Part shown: piece after piece, positions 36,784-49,094 of the stretch | How positions within the stretch are numbered: the stretch's first letter is position 1 | How the letters are laid out: every line of letters starts with the position of its first letter | Assembly: GCF_000002865.3 (NCBI RefSeq) | Contig: NW_001865045.1 | Coordinates: 985,788-1,049,787, forward strand | Direction of reading: 5' to 3' | Length of the DNA: 64,000 nt | From: Monosiga brevicollis MX1 | Lineage: Eukaryota; Opisthokonta; Choanoflagellata; Craspedida; Salpingoecidae | Position numbers and translations under genes: made by a program | Notes under the pieces: model-generated | Told to the model about the DNA's origin: nothing | The model's database searches: none | Seen by the model: the letters and a program-made list of their open reading frames with translations, nothing else

Positions 36784-37011
36784 TGCTCCAACAGGTGCTG
36801 CCGTGTTCCACCCAGTGCGCACGTTAAGCTCTCATCAACAATCACACCGCCACGCACGACCAAGGATCTTGCCCCACCTGCGCCCATTCCAAACACACCA
36901 ATATAGCACCCCACTGACCTGTACAACGCGTCCAAACTGCAAGTTCGGTGTGCCTCCCGCTGCCGTTGAAAAGGTGGCCGCCAGTTCTTTCCAGAAGGAA
37001 AAATATGAGAG

Positions 37012-37026
37012 AGAGAGAGAGAGAGA

Positions 37027-37062
<36 letters not shown>
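37012..37062. repeat. (GA)n plus (CA)n between divergent genes
   Basis: The 670 bp separating the PDI-family start (36783, minus) and the SLC25 start (37454, plus) contains this compound microsatellite and probably both promoters. Confidence 0.9.
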
Positions 37063-37065
<3 letters not shown>

Positions 37066-37453
37066 GATCTGTATTGTCAGACAAAGTCTTCGGTTCCGAG
37101 ATGTCAGATGTCAGACGGGGAATGGTAAATGTCAGCATATTACTGGTTGCTCACAGGACTCAAAAAAACTTGTTCACGCGTTCACGTCCGCCTCGTTCGC
37201 TTGTTTGAGCTCGGGGTGCTTGGTCGGCGGAGGGGAGGGGATCAGGTGGATCGGAGACCAGGGTTGCATGCAGGGGCTAGGTAGGGTTGGTGGGGCTGTG
37301 TGGCGTTGGATCTGTGTGTTTGTCCATTGCCTGCAGGGTGGGCTTTGGTCTGGGGGAGCTGGAGCGTACTGGTGCTTGGTGGTTCTGATCCTCTGGAGCT
37401 CGCCACCGCTGGAGCTCTTGGGCGCACGAGTGGTGGTCCAAGCCGCCCCCACC

Positions 37454-38344
37454 ATGCGCCCGGAAGAAGCTGCCCAGATTCCGGATCTGGACTTTAAGCA
37501 TGGCTTGGCTGCTGCCACCCGCGAGGGGGTCGCAGGGGCCAAAGCCATGCTGGTGGACATTGCCTTGCTGATGTGGCTCCGCACAGTCATGAACCACCAG
37601 TATCGCAACGGAGGGACCATGGGCGACACTATCCGCAAGCTCTGGCGACAGGGTGGGGTGACTCGCTTCTACTCAGGTCTCACAGCCGCCATGATTGAAG
37701 CGCCGCTGTCCCGTGGCGTCGGAGCCGCTGCCAACTACGCCACCCTCAACATGCTCTCTCGCACGAGCCTTGGCAACCACCTTCCTGTGGTCGCCCAGAC
37801 TGCACTCTCTTCCGTGGGGGTGGGCTGCTTTCGCCTCGTCTACTATCCCGTGGATACAATCAAGACCATCATGCAGGTAGAGGGCCGCGAAGGCATGGCC
37901 ATGCTACGCCACAAAGTCCGCTCTCAGGGATATGGCGTTCTCTTCCACGGGGCCGGCTCCTCCATCGTTGGTGCCGCTGTCCGCCATACCCTGTGGTTTA
38001 CCGCGTACAACCTCCTCGACCAACGTATTGAGACATCGGGAGACGTCTCCACTTCCTCAAAAATGATTCGCAACGCTCTCATTGGCTCGGCCTGCGCCGT
38101 GGTCACGGATGTGGCCGCCAATCCCTTATCCCTGGTCAAAGCCTACCGCCAGACCAACGCTCAGGCCATCTCGTACTCCACCATCGTCCGTCAAATTGTG
38201 AGCAAGGAAGGCGTACTCGGCCTCTTCACCCGTGGCCTCTCCACCCGCATTTGGGTTGACATCCTCAACTCGGCCATCTTCACCGTCGTCTGGCGGGCCC
38301 TCCTGGAACCCACCCTCCACCCCGACAATGCTGACGAGAAGTGA
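37454..38344 (+). CDS. Mitochondrial carrier (SLC25) family protein, intronless
   Basis: A single-exon frame from the ATG at 37454 (context accATGc) gives 296 residues, the normal carrier length. Carrier-type signatures are YPVDTIKTIMQ (second repeat, matching Px[DE]xx[KR]) and the degenerate APLSRGVG and NPLSLVKAY in the first and third. Glycine-rich loops such as YGVLFHGAGSSIVG and GVLGLFTRGLSTR follow the repeats as in the family. The first and third signatures lack the usual acidic residue, so the matrix salt-bridge network is incomplete and the protein is an atypical carrier. The open frame runs further upstream but without coding-like composition, so the start was placed here. Substrate unknown. 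Confidence 0.85.
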   Translation: MRPEEAAQIPDLDFKHGLAAATREGVAGAKAMLVDIALLMWLRTVMNHQYRNGGTMGDTIRKLWRQGGVTRFYSGLTAAMIEAPLSRGVGAAANYATLNMLSRTSLGNHLPVVAQTALSSVGVGCFRLVYYPVDTIKTIMQVEGREGMAMLRHKVRSQGYGVLFHGAGSSIVGAAVRHTLWFTAYNLLDQRIETSGDVSTSSKMIRNALIGSACAVVTDVAANPLSLVKAYRQTNAQAISYSTIVRQIVSKEGVLGLFTRGLSTRIWVDILNSAIFTVVWRALLEPTLHPDNADEK

Positions 38345-38843
38345 AAACGATCCCCACAAGGATTGCTCCAACATGGTCGTTTGTTTGTTTGTTTGTTTGC
38401 ATGTTGGTTGTTGATGTTTAAACCTCAATCGAGCCAATCGAACAATGCATCCATGGCAGGATGAGTCCATTTGCCATCGATATCAAGGAGGGAAATCGTG
38501 ATGAAGGGGCAGAATCATGGAACAGAGCAATCCGAGATTGGACAGTCGCCTGCAATTGAACCGGCCCCACAACGCACAATGTCACCAACAAACGATACAC
38601 ACCCACCCAAGGCCGATGCCGCTCAACGGCTGATCAGCCCCTCGTATACTTTGAGCCGCACAACACAATACATGGTGCTCGGGCGAGAAACGCCCCAAGT
38701 GGTGCTGACTAACAATACAAGCTCACAAACAAGAACAACCCAAAAAAAAAACCGCACAACGTCACTTAAGCAAACAAAACCCGAACATGGCAAGGTTCGA
38801 GCCTGCCTGAGCTTGGCCCCACATCCCTTATAGTCACAGCCCG
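38345..38843. other. Intergenic region between convergent genes
   Basis: Contains a (TTTG)4-type run at 38380-38398 just after the carrier stop. No gene was seen. Confidence 0.5.
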
Positions 38844-40620
38844 TCAATCGACGGCGCGGCGACATTCGTCGCCAACAAGCTGCTTGAGCTGGGGCATCGC
38901 CACGGCCTCCGGCACGTCGGCGAGTTGTTCAAAGCTCGGGTCGAAGAGCGCGTGACAGTAGGCCTGCGGCACGGCCACGTTGGCAAAGTAGGGGTGCCCC
39001 ACCACCTGTGGCCCAGTCAAGCGCTCCGACCAATCTAAAAGGACGAACCGGAGGCTCATGTGTGAAGACGGCGGCTGCTTTGAAGCATAACCCTTGAGAT
39101 ACCTCGAAAGGCTGGCGTCAGTACAAGGGCCCGAGAATGGCGTACCATAAAGTAAGAGTGACTCAATCAAGGACATGGCTTGTGGGCTCACCAGAACCCG
39201 CAGCTCATCCAATGGCTGCACCTGTCGTGGCCCCAGCGCCTCTACCCAGTACGCACGCGGACAGAAACGGTGAGCACGGGGTAGGACGGCTGCCTCGCCA
39301 ATCGGCATACAAGCACTACACCTCTACCCAAAGCAAACGTCACAGGGCCTGCAACCGGCAGTGTACAAACAAGCCCCACTGACCGGCGCGAGATTCAATG
39401 TATCGGTGCACGTCCCGGCTCGCAATGTGCTGCATGAATGAGGCTGGTGGTGGTCCAAGGCGCTTGTAAATCACATCAAACTACAATCGACGCCAAGAGC
39501 GCGTGTTAGGCCGGTGCCATGGCAATGAGCGAATCGAGGCTAGCCGGCTGTCGATAATGAAGGCCATGACNNNNNNNNNNNNNNNNNNNNNNNNNNNNNN
39601 NNNNNNNNNNNNNNNNNNNNNNNNNNNNNNNNNNNNNNNNNNNNNNNNNNNNNNNNNNNNNNNNNNNNNNNNNNNNNNNNNNNNNNNNNNNNNNNNNNNN
39701 NNNNNNNNNNNNNNNNNNNNNNNNNNNNNNNNNGGGGGGGGGGGGGGGGTGATACGATGAGATGTGCTGGCCGCCAAAGGCTGTGTGTCGCGATGAACAC
39801 TGGGGGAGAGAACATGTGTCTGTCTGAAGCCAGTGTCGCTTGAGGATGTGCAGAACACGCCATGTCGACATGTGAACATACATTCTGCTAGAATCGCACC
39901 AAAAGACCACCAATCGGCAGGTCGATCATATTCGCAGAGGCAGACAATCTCTGGCGCTCGATAGAAGCGAGTCTGGACATATGGGGTGTCCTTGGCCTGA
40001 CGCTGCGTGCGGCAAAGCCCCATGTCGATGATCCGAACGGAGGTGTCGGAGTTGCAGGCAATGTTCTCTGGCTTGAGGTCACGATGCAGCACGTTGGCAG
40101 AGTGCATGTACTCCAGGCCTTGGGCCACCTGAACCATAATGTGCCGAATCAGATCCTCTGAGAGGCGACGGCTATTTAGGATCTTGCGCAGGTCAAAGTC
40201 CAGCGCCTCAATCACGACGTAGACTTGCTCAAGCAAATCAAGCGACGCGTCTGGGGTGTAGGCACCCAAGAATTGAACGACGTGATTTTCGGGACCACCG
40301 CGTAGGTGCCGAAGGATCCGCATCTCCCGTAGGGTACGCAGGGCAAATTCGCGGTCCTGAAAAGGCCGGGTGAATTTTTTGATGGCCACGCGATAGCCGT
40401 CGTGGCTCCCGTTGGGGTCGGGGGGCGCAGCCACCGAGATGACGGCCCCAAACGTTCCACCACCCAGGTAGCGAGCAGAAGCCGGGTCAAACCCCGGCGG
40501 GATGTGAAAGACGCCGCGATAATTTGGATGCACCACGGGTATCGCGTGAAACGTGGGCACAGGTGACGCCATGCCTGCCTCTGAAGAGTTCATGTTGGCA
40601 TCCGCGCCATGTTCATCCAT
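38844..40620 (-). CDS. MAP kinase with JNK-type TPY activation loop
   Basis: The first exon (39882-40620) encodes the N-lobe and most of the catalytic core: Gly loop YLGGGTFGAV, VAIKKF lysine, ALRTLREMRILRHL with the C-helix Glu, VLHRDLKPENIACN, RIIDMGLCR, and the activation lip TPYVQTRFYRAPEIV. TPY is the dual phosphorylation motif of JNKs (ERKs have TEY, p38s TGY). The magnesium-binding DFG is DMG here. The next segment is damaged by the run of N. Later exons give FDVIYKRLGPPPASF and YIESRAG, then LVSPQAMSLIESLLLYD joined to WSERLTGPQVVGHPYFANV, the normal MAPK C-lobe. The product ends at 38844. JNK-like is a motif-level call only; the protein may be a lineage-specific MAPK. Confidence 0.88.
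39571..39733. other. Assembly gap (163 N) flanked by poly-G
   Basis: Unknown bases inside the MAP kinase gene. The right flank starts with 16 G, which is probably low-quality end sequence. The missing part should cover the start of the MAPK insert region (the GCIFAEM to LFPG stretch). Confidence 0.98.
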
Positions 40621-41007
40621 TTCTCTGATGCAGTGGGTGAGAATTCAGCCAAGCTCGCTGCAGGCCCCGCTGCAGGCCCACCCTCGAAACACGGCCAGCC
40701 CTGAAATGCTGCCGAACCCTTGACCGGTCCTCGATGTTCCCTCCAGCTCCTTGTCCTCCTCGATCCCACAGCCGGTACACCCATATACATCTGCTTCACT
40801 CCAACCGCCGCGCCAAGCAACCCCAGTGAGAGTATCGCTGCGCCGGCGCGCTATCCCATCCATTCGCTGCACCTCAGCCCTGCCGTTGAAAGTGACGCGA
40901 GCACACACACACACACACACACACTGAACAGAGAAACAGCCTGAGCCCCTGATTTTCTGACATTATTGGGTCTCTTGGTCTCCTAAATCTCTGTGGAGAC
41001 TCTCTCC

Positions 41008-41052
<45 letters not shown>

Positions 41053-41408
41053 GTTCAGTGGCGTCCATCTGTGCTTTTGTTCTCATTTTCGTTAAACGGC
41101 AGCGCCGATTGTCTGGCCTTGCGTGTTTGTGCTCCTGCCCTCTCCTGGTTCTGTTCGCCTTTACCAGGCCAGTGAACCATTTCATCTCGACGCCTACCTC
41201 CTGTTTCTTTCGCCCTGACGCTTACGTTGTTAGTGACAAGGTGCGTAGTCTGCAAGTCGCGGATGTGGCCGCCCGTGCTCGGGCTGTGGCTGACGTGTCG
41301 CCCTGGGCCCGTCTTGCCCCGCTCACCGGAACTATGTGCTTCTTTCCTCTTCCCTGCCGGTTGTTTTGTTTGTGTGTGCGCGTGTGTGTGTGCGTTGTAG
41401 CAGACAAA
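40621..41408. other. Divergent intergenic region (MAPK / proteasome beta5)
   Basis: Holds (CA)n at 40902-40924 and (CT)n at 41005-41047. It probably contains the promoters of both neighbours and 5' UTR of PSMB5. Confidence 0.7.
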
Positions 41409-43100
<1,692 letters not shown>

Positions 43101-43635
43101 AGCGCACGCCCTCGTCACCGGCCTGGGGTTGCTGGCTCCTGTTGCGTGCACGTTTGTCCTGCGCCTGTTCATTGACCTGCCTGTGTGCGGTGGTGTTTGG
43201 CCACGCGGTGTTGTACACTCTAGTCGTCCGTTTTCGTGTCAGTACAATTGCAGATTAATTGTTAATTTTTGTCCGCGGCAACTTTGGTCCACATGTGACA
43301 AAGTTAAGGCCCTGCACATTGAGCCAGCGAGTAGCCACACGGCCTCGAGAGCACCGAGACAGTATCTTGTAAGTACATGTACAATTAGAAAAAAGAAACT
43401 TGGAAGCACTGCAAGGTTCACAAGCTCACGAGCAGGATGGGACGAGGAAAAAAGGGAAAAAAAAACGACAGTCTCTCGATGACCAGCATCGAGGATGAAG
43501 AAAAACGGGGCAAAGTGCCTTTTGCAACCCAACATCATGATGATGGCAGGGAGGGAGACGAAACCACAATTGTTGAGTATTGTGTTCTTATTATTCCATA
43601 ATGTGCAAAGGGCATCGACCAGATGCAGCTTGGCA
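43101..43635. other. Intergenic region between convergent genes
   Basis: Probably the 3' UTRs of PSMB5 and of the p22phox-WW gene. No further gene was seen. Confidence 0.5.
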
Positions 43636-44756
43636 CTATGCGTCGGTGTAGGTTGAGTTGGGCTCACCATACAAGGCCACGTACTCATCCCAGTGCGCGG
43701 GCTTATCCCATTGCGTTTGGTTGGTGGACGTGTTGATGTAGTAGACGGCACCCGAGCTGGGATCGGCCGCCGCCTCCCAGCTCCAGTTCTTGAAGACGTC
43801 TGGCTTGGCGGCGCGCGCTTTAGGGGCTGGGACGGGGCGGGCTGCGGGCTTGGGCGCGGCGGCTGGGGGACTGCTGGCACCCGCAGCCTTGGGAGGAAGT
43901 GGCACGGGGCGGTCCGGCGCTGAGGTGTCGGGACCAGCCTTACGGCTGGGCGCGGAAGTGGTGGTGGATGGCGTGGTCTCTGCCGCAGTGATGGTCACGG
44001 CGGTGCTGGCGGTTGAAGTGGCATTGGCGCTGGCCTCGGGCTTGCCACGATGGGTCAGGCGGGGCGGGGCGCGTGTGGGGGCTTCATAAACCTTGCCGCG
44101 AGCGCGCTCCTTTTGTGGCTCAAGCTTAACCCAGACCTCTCCCTTGAAGGCAGCAAGAAAGTAGACGAGGGCCCCGACAGCCAAGGTCAAGGCGCCGGCA
44201 ATGGCGGGGAAAACGAAGAAGCAGGGAATACTGGCGCCGAGCCAGAAGATGGCCCGGGCAAAATAATTGCGAGCCACAGGTCCCAGCTTGTCAACAATGT
44301 TGGCAATGGAGTATTGATACAGGCGCGGAATGGTGCTGCCCTTGAGACGAGCCGAGCGAGGCCATTCAACGAACAAAACCAAAACACCCAACACCCTACG
44401 CAGGTCAAGGGGAGGCGGGGTGGGGGGTATGCGTGCGTGTGTGTAAGGTCGAGAGGCGGCGACCCAAGAGAAGCATCTCTAGCCCGAGAGCGTAAGGAAT
44501 GCAAAGCACGTACATGACGGCAATTCCAATGCCACTCCGACGAAAGCCGAATTGAGACAGAAAGCCACCAAGGACCATCACTACAGCCAGACAAGATCCC
44601 AAAGTGAGCTCAGCGGGGGGGGGAGGCGGGCGAGTGCGACGACGACTGGGAAAAAAAAAAATAAAGCACAAACGCACTGGCTGATGCGTAAACGCAGAGC
44701 ACGTTGGCCCACATGGCCCAGGCAATGGGGTTGTGCTTGATGTTCTTACTCCCCAT
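43636..44756 (-). CDS. CYBA: p22phox (cytochrome b-245 alpha) fused to a C-terminal WW domain
   Basis: p22phox is the membrane partner that stabilises NOX NADPH oxidases. Three exons (44678-44756, 44514-44580, 43636-44395) sum to 906 bp, giving 301 residues against 195 in human. Matches to human CYBA: IAWAMWANVL (human IEWAMWANEQ), FVEWPRSARLKGST (human LEYPRGKRKKGST), KLGPVARNYFARAIF (human KLFGPFTRNYYVRAVL), ALVYFLAAFKGEVW and LEPQKERARG. Hydrophobic segments lie at about 11-34, 43-58, 98-113 and 114-132. The position of human His94 is Trp here. A Pro-rich segment (APTRAPPRL, then RPVPLPPKAAG) replaces the p47phox-binding PPPRPP region. Residues about 252-283 form a WW domain (NWSWEAAADPSSG, YYIN, TQWDKP) with both Trp and the Pro. 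The fusion lies inside one exon, so it is not a splicing artefact. Confidence 0.9.
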
Positions 44757-45685
44757 GATGGCGGTCGCCCGATATCCTACGGCCCGAGCAAGGTCAGGTC
44801 AGCGGGGGGCGGTCCCGACCATAAAGCTTCAAGCCAAAGTGTTGATCCCAACAACCAACACGCCGACAGTACATCAACGCAAGAAGCTCTTCCCCTCCTA
44901 TTCCGTGACTGATGTACCCCTTCCTGCTGCAACTGAATCAAGAGACGGCTGCCACTTGTCCTGCCAAGCCCCCCCGGCACGTACCCGGCAAACGTAGAGA
45001 GAGTGAGAGAGAATGAATGAGAGAGACAGAGACAGAGACAGAGACAGAGACAGAGACAGAGACAGAGACAGAGACAGAGACAGAGACAGAGACAGAGACA
45101 GAGACAGAGACAGAGACAGAGACAGAGACAGAGACAGAGACAGAGAGACACACACAAGAACGAGAGAGAGACACACACACACAGAACGAGAGAGAGAGAC
45201 AGAGACAGAGAACTACACACACACACAAAGCCACACACATACTTGACTGTTGTCAGCGTTGAAACAAAAGAAACAAAGCGTCACCGATGCAACTCAGCAT
45301 CGCCTGATAAATCAGCATAAAAACTCTCGACCCTTCTTCACCCCAACACGTCCAGGGAACGTGTCTGTGTTACAAGATACATGTTCCAAACAGGTGTTCT
45401 ACAAGAGTTCTTTTTCCCACTTTTCATCTGACTTTTCATACCTCTCACAAAACTGTCAGGCCATTTTGTTCAGTGTCATTCGGTTTTTTTTACAGTTTTT
45501 TCGCAGAAGTGCCGGATTCAACAGCTCTGGTCACTGGCTTCTCCTGCGCCGCCGCCGCCGCCTCTGCCGCCTCATCTTAACCCTTAATTTTGGAATAAGA
45601 GGAGACGGTTGACAGCACAGAGCCCACAGATCGTGTTGGGGCGTATGACGACGAACAGGCTGCTTGGCTTTTGAGTATCAGTCGT
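44757..45685. other. Divergent intergenic region with hexanucleotide array
   Basis: Between the p22phox-WW start and the ClpP start. Contains (GACAGA)n at 45025-45148, then (GA)/(CA) runs to 45240. A Ser/Ala/Leu-coding frame before ClpP has no support. Confidence 0.6.
45025..45148. repeat. (GACAGA)n hexanucleotide array, second locus
   Basis: About 20 near-perfect units of the hexanucleotide also arrayed at 17017-17223. Confidence 0.95.
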
Positions 45686-46789
45686 ATGGCGAGCTTGTCT
45701 CTGCGAATGCTGGCTCGGCCAGCCTGGCGGTATGCCGTGGTGAGTGAGTGTTCCACTGCCCTGGCACTCTTGCTCGCCAGTGTCCGCGGTGCGCCCATGG
45801 ACCAGGGCGGCACTGCAACCAAGTCAACTCCCTGCTCAACCTCCTCCCCATTTTCTGCCTCCACTTTAGCTGGGTCGTCAGCTGACCACAAGCGTGGCGC
45901 GGCCAGCATTAGTGCCCATGGTCGTCGAATCAACGCCAGTTGGCGAGCGAGCTTTTGACATTTACTCGCGTCTGTTGCGAGAACGCATCGTCTGTCTCAT
46001 GGGCCCGGTATGCTTGAGCTCGTGGAACGTTGGCCCTGCTCCGCTCAGCGCACACCCTTGACACCGACCGCGCCCTGCTCACACTCGTCTCCTACCTAGG
46101 TCGACGATGCCATGGCCTCGACCATCGTTGCGCAGCTGCTGCATCTTGAATCGGAAAATCCAGATGAACCCGTCAGCGTCTACATCAACTCACCCGGCGG
46201 CTCGGTGACTGCTGGCTTGGCCATTTATGACACACTCCAGTACATTCGCCCGCGCATCACGACCGTGTGCAGTGGCCAAGCCTGTTCCATGGGCTCGCTG
46301 TTGCTGACCGCCGGAAGCCCGGGTCACCGCTACGCACTGCCCAATTCGCGCATCATGGTCCACCAGCCCAGCGGTGGCGCCCGAGGCCAAGCCTCGGATA
46401 TTGCCATTCACGCCGAGGAAATCCTCAAGCTCAAAACAACCATCAACAACCTTTATGCCCACCACACGGGCCGCACCTATGATGAAATTGGTATTGACAA
46501 CCTGCAGCCCCGCTTGACTGGCCATGCACACCCCGCAGCGGCCGAGCCACATCCCCCTAACCCCTTCCCCTGCACACACACGCACACACGCACGCCTGGG
46601 CCTGCGCCTTCTCACGGCCCAAATGCACGGCTACCCATAGAGGCGGCGCTGGATCGAGACCGCTTCATGTCAGCGCAAGAGGCCAAGGACTTTGGCCTCA
46701 TCGACCAAATCGTTGTGTCCCGCAAGCAAGTGGAAGATGCCGAAGCCGCCGCTGACGACGACGACAGCTCGACAAACACCACCAAGTGA
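45686..46789 (+). CDS. CLPP: Mitochondrial ATP-dependent Clp protease subunit ClpP
   Basis: Four exons (45686-45739, 45870-46007, 46100-46490, 46641-46789) sum to 732 bp, giving 243 residues. The first exon, [18 protein letters not shown], is Arg-rich and acid-free, as in mitochondrial presequences. Mature ClpP then starts around [20 protein letters not shown] and continues with [15 protein letters not shown]. Catalytic Ser lies in [11 protein letters not shown], His in [18 protein letters not shown], and the handle helix follows ([18 protein letters not shown]). [18 protein letters not shown] is the conserved C-terminal block. The tail is acidic. Peptidase role with ClpX in the matrix is known for the family. 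Confidence 0.97.
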
Positions 46790-47115
46790 AAAGGCCATCT
46801 TCCGCAACTTCTTTGCTGCTGTTCCTCCACCGAGACCAACCTTCTCGTCGCTTTGATCGAGTGCCCAGCCCTGCAACTTGAAGCAGGCATTTGGGAGCTT
46901 GAAACGCGCCGTGCGCGTCAGTCGGGTTTACCCGAACCTCAAAAGCATAGCCTTCCCGTCTCGATACCCCGTCTTGTGTCGTTTGCTTGACAATCAACAA
47001 CAAGCTTTTCTCACATGTCAATCAAAAATGCACAAAGAGAAGCGGGTTGTACTGCTTCAAGGTGTGCTCAACTGACGCACCTAGTTTATAAAGCGTTTGA
47101 TACCACTCACATATC
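46790..47115. other. 3' flank of ClpP
   Basis: Probable ClpP 3' UTR and spacer before the 5S gene. No gene was recognised. Confidence 0.5.
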
Positions 47116-47116
47116 T

Positions 47117-47234
47117 CCAACGGTCATACCACATGGAATACACCGGCTCTCGTCCGATCGCCGCAGTTAAGCCATGTTGGGCCATGCTAGTACTATCGTG
47201 GGTGACCAGATGGGAATACATGGTGCTGTTGGCC
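47117..47234 (+). rRNA. 5S ribosomal RNA
   Basis: About 118 nt with the canonical eukaryotic 5S core. It begins ccaacggtcataccac and carries caccggctctcgtccgatcg, the A-box region cgcagttaagc, and the C-box region cgtgggtgacc. It closes with gtgctgttgg, which pairs with the 5' ccaac to form the terminal helix. The gene is a single copy within the window, between protein genes, and is transcribed by RNA polymerase III from internal promoter elements. T runs follow directly. Confidence 0.93.
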
Positions 47235-47240
47235 TTCTCT

Positions 47241-47268
47241 TTCTTTTTTCTTTCTTTTTTTTTTTTTT
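47241..47268 (+). terminator. RNA polymerase III T-run terminator for 5S
   Basis: Six T at 47244-47249 and 14 T at 47255-47268 begin about 10 nt after the 5S 3' end, as expected for Pol III termination. Confidence 0.8.
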
Positions 47269-47600
47269 GGCATGCATGTCAAGTTGATGCCCTTCTTTGT
47301 TACTTCACTCTTGATCAACGTGTTTACGTGTTGGACAAAGAGGCAACTTATATGAATTCGTTTGTTTCTCACACGGCGACACAACAGCGGAGGTGGGCTG
47401 CAACTCACCCACGCACAAGATGAGGCACGAGGACAGATGGCACAACGGTACGCCCAGGTACCTGTCCACACTCCTCGCACACGCTAACATGAATGCACGC
47501 GCAACTCTTCAACAAAAGAGGACAATGGCTAAGAATAGGCAAGGGCCATGTCGACGGTGCTTCAAGGCCGAAAACCCAGCACGAGGACCAAAGGTGCCCT

Positions 47601-49094
47601 TTAGATGGTCGTGCCCAGACCCTCAAAGAGACTAAATTCGTCATTATCCGCCATACCCAGCAGGTTGGCCTCGGCCTCGAGCAGGTGATCCAGCCCCTCA
47701 AACAAAGCCATACCACTGCCCAAACCATTGTCGGGTCCAGCCAACTCGCCCAACAAAGCATCCAACTACATCATCCGAAACAAGCACCAGTTCAATGTTA
47801 GGGAAGGATAGAACCAGAATCATCACACATGCATGGCAAAGTATTCACCCCCACCCCCTCGAGGCTTGGCATAAAGTGGTCAGCTTACCTCTGGCAGACT
47901 AGCAGATGCCTCGGGCTGTGGCGTCGAGGCCGTTTGATTCACATTCATGTTGCTCGCGCCATGGAGCTGGGAGTGGTTCTCTCGTTCGGCAGAAGAAGGG
48001 GTTGCGGCGGGATATCCTGAGACGTACGGATCAAAGTCCACATTTTGGCTGTGGTGGGAATGCACGCTAGCGGCATCGTTGGCCTGCGGGGTGGGCTCGG
48101 GCATGTCAAGTCGACGCTGGGGTCGTGGGGAGGCTCGCGGGCTGACCGTGGCCATGTTGGGGTTCTTTTTAGGGGACCAAAAGGATGGCGGCAGCTCACG
48201 CTCCTGCAAAGGAACGGCAGGCTGGGGTCGATGTTGCTGGTGGGCGGCGCTGCCTAGCGCCACGTCAAAGAGGCTGGCCAGCTCGTCGTCGACGCTGACA
48301 ATGTTGGTGCGAACGCTGGAGCGGCTTTGATTGGACACCGGGGTCTGTGCAGCGGAGAGCGAGTAGGAGCGACTCATGTGGCCAGCGCCGGCCATGCTAG
48401 AATGCGTGCTGCTGCTCATGCTTGACCGTTGCTGCATGTGTTGCGGTTGCATCTGGTGCTGAAACCTGCGTGCAATGGCATCGAGATATTGTGGGTGGTG
48501 TGAGCGGGCGTCGGCTGTATAACGCTGGCGGATGGTCTGCTGGCCCTGAGCTACAAAACCAGCAGGATGTCAAACTCACGAATGCTCTGGTGTGGAGTGA
48601 ACGCGATCTCGAAAGTTGGAGATACGTGAGACGGCGGGGTTGACGGCAGATTGGCTGAGGGAGCTGGTCCGATCGTGACGGTGCTGGGATTGACTGGAGA
48701 AGGCGCGTGGTCGACGGTACGGGGAGTCGTCCCGGTAGGGCGAGCTCGGGCGAGAGGTTTGCTTGTAGCCTTTGAGCCGTGGAGAAAGCGGGCGGCTTCC
48801 CTCGTCGCCGACGCTATGGTGACGCATGCTGCTGCGCGGGCGGCGCTCATGCGCGCCACTCATGGGCCGGGTCATCATGTGAAAATTCAAATCTGGCAGG
48901 CTCATGGTGGGATGTGTCTCTCCGGTGGAACCCAAGACTCGGTCATCAAAAGCGGTGGTGTTTGACGAAGACACCATGGTGCCAAGCTCGGCATCGAGGG
49001 CAAAAGAAAAATCATCCAGGTCCCCCAGTTCCTTACGGGAGTTGAGGCCCATGGGCGGCACACCTGCGTCGCTGGGCTCCGACACGCTCTGCAT
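47601..49094 (-). CDS. Ser/Pro/Gln-rich, probably disordered protein
   Basis: At least four exons, joined by inspection, give about 440 residues from the ATG at 49094. The N-terminal exon (MQSVSEPSDAGVPPMGLNSR, later LDDFSFALDAELG and YRDDSPYRRPRAFSSQSQ) is Ser/Arg-rich. Next come QGQQTIRQRYTADARSHHPQ and MQPQHMQQ, then a long low-complexity part with FDVALGSAAHQQHRPQ and SFWSPKKNPNM. The last exon ends GMALFEGLDHLLEAEANLL and FSLFEGLGTTI, an acidic, hydrophobic end reminiscent of a transactivation helix. Repeated acidic-hydrophobic clusters (LDDFSF, FDVAL, LFEGL) suggest a transcriptional coactivator, but no family was recognised. Confidence 0.65.

Noticed and set aside
36773-37453. In-frame upstream extension of the SLC25 gene (would give a 523-residue protein)
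   Set aside because: The extra part is translated microsatellite and Cys/Val-rich noise over the divergent promoter region. A well-placed ATG at 37454 gives a normal carrier length.
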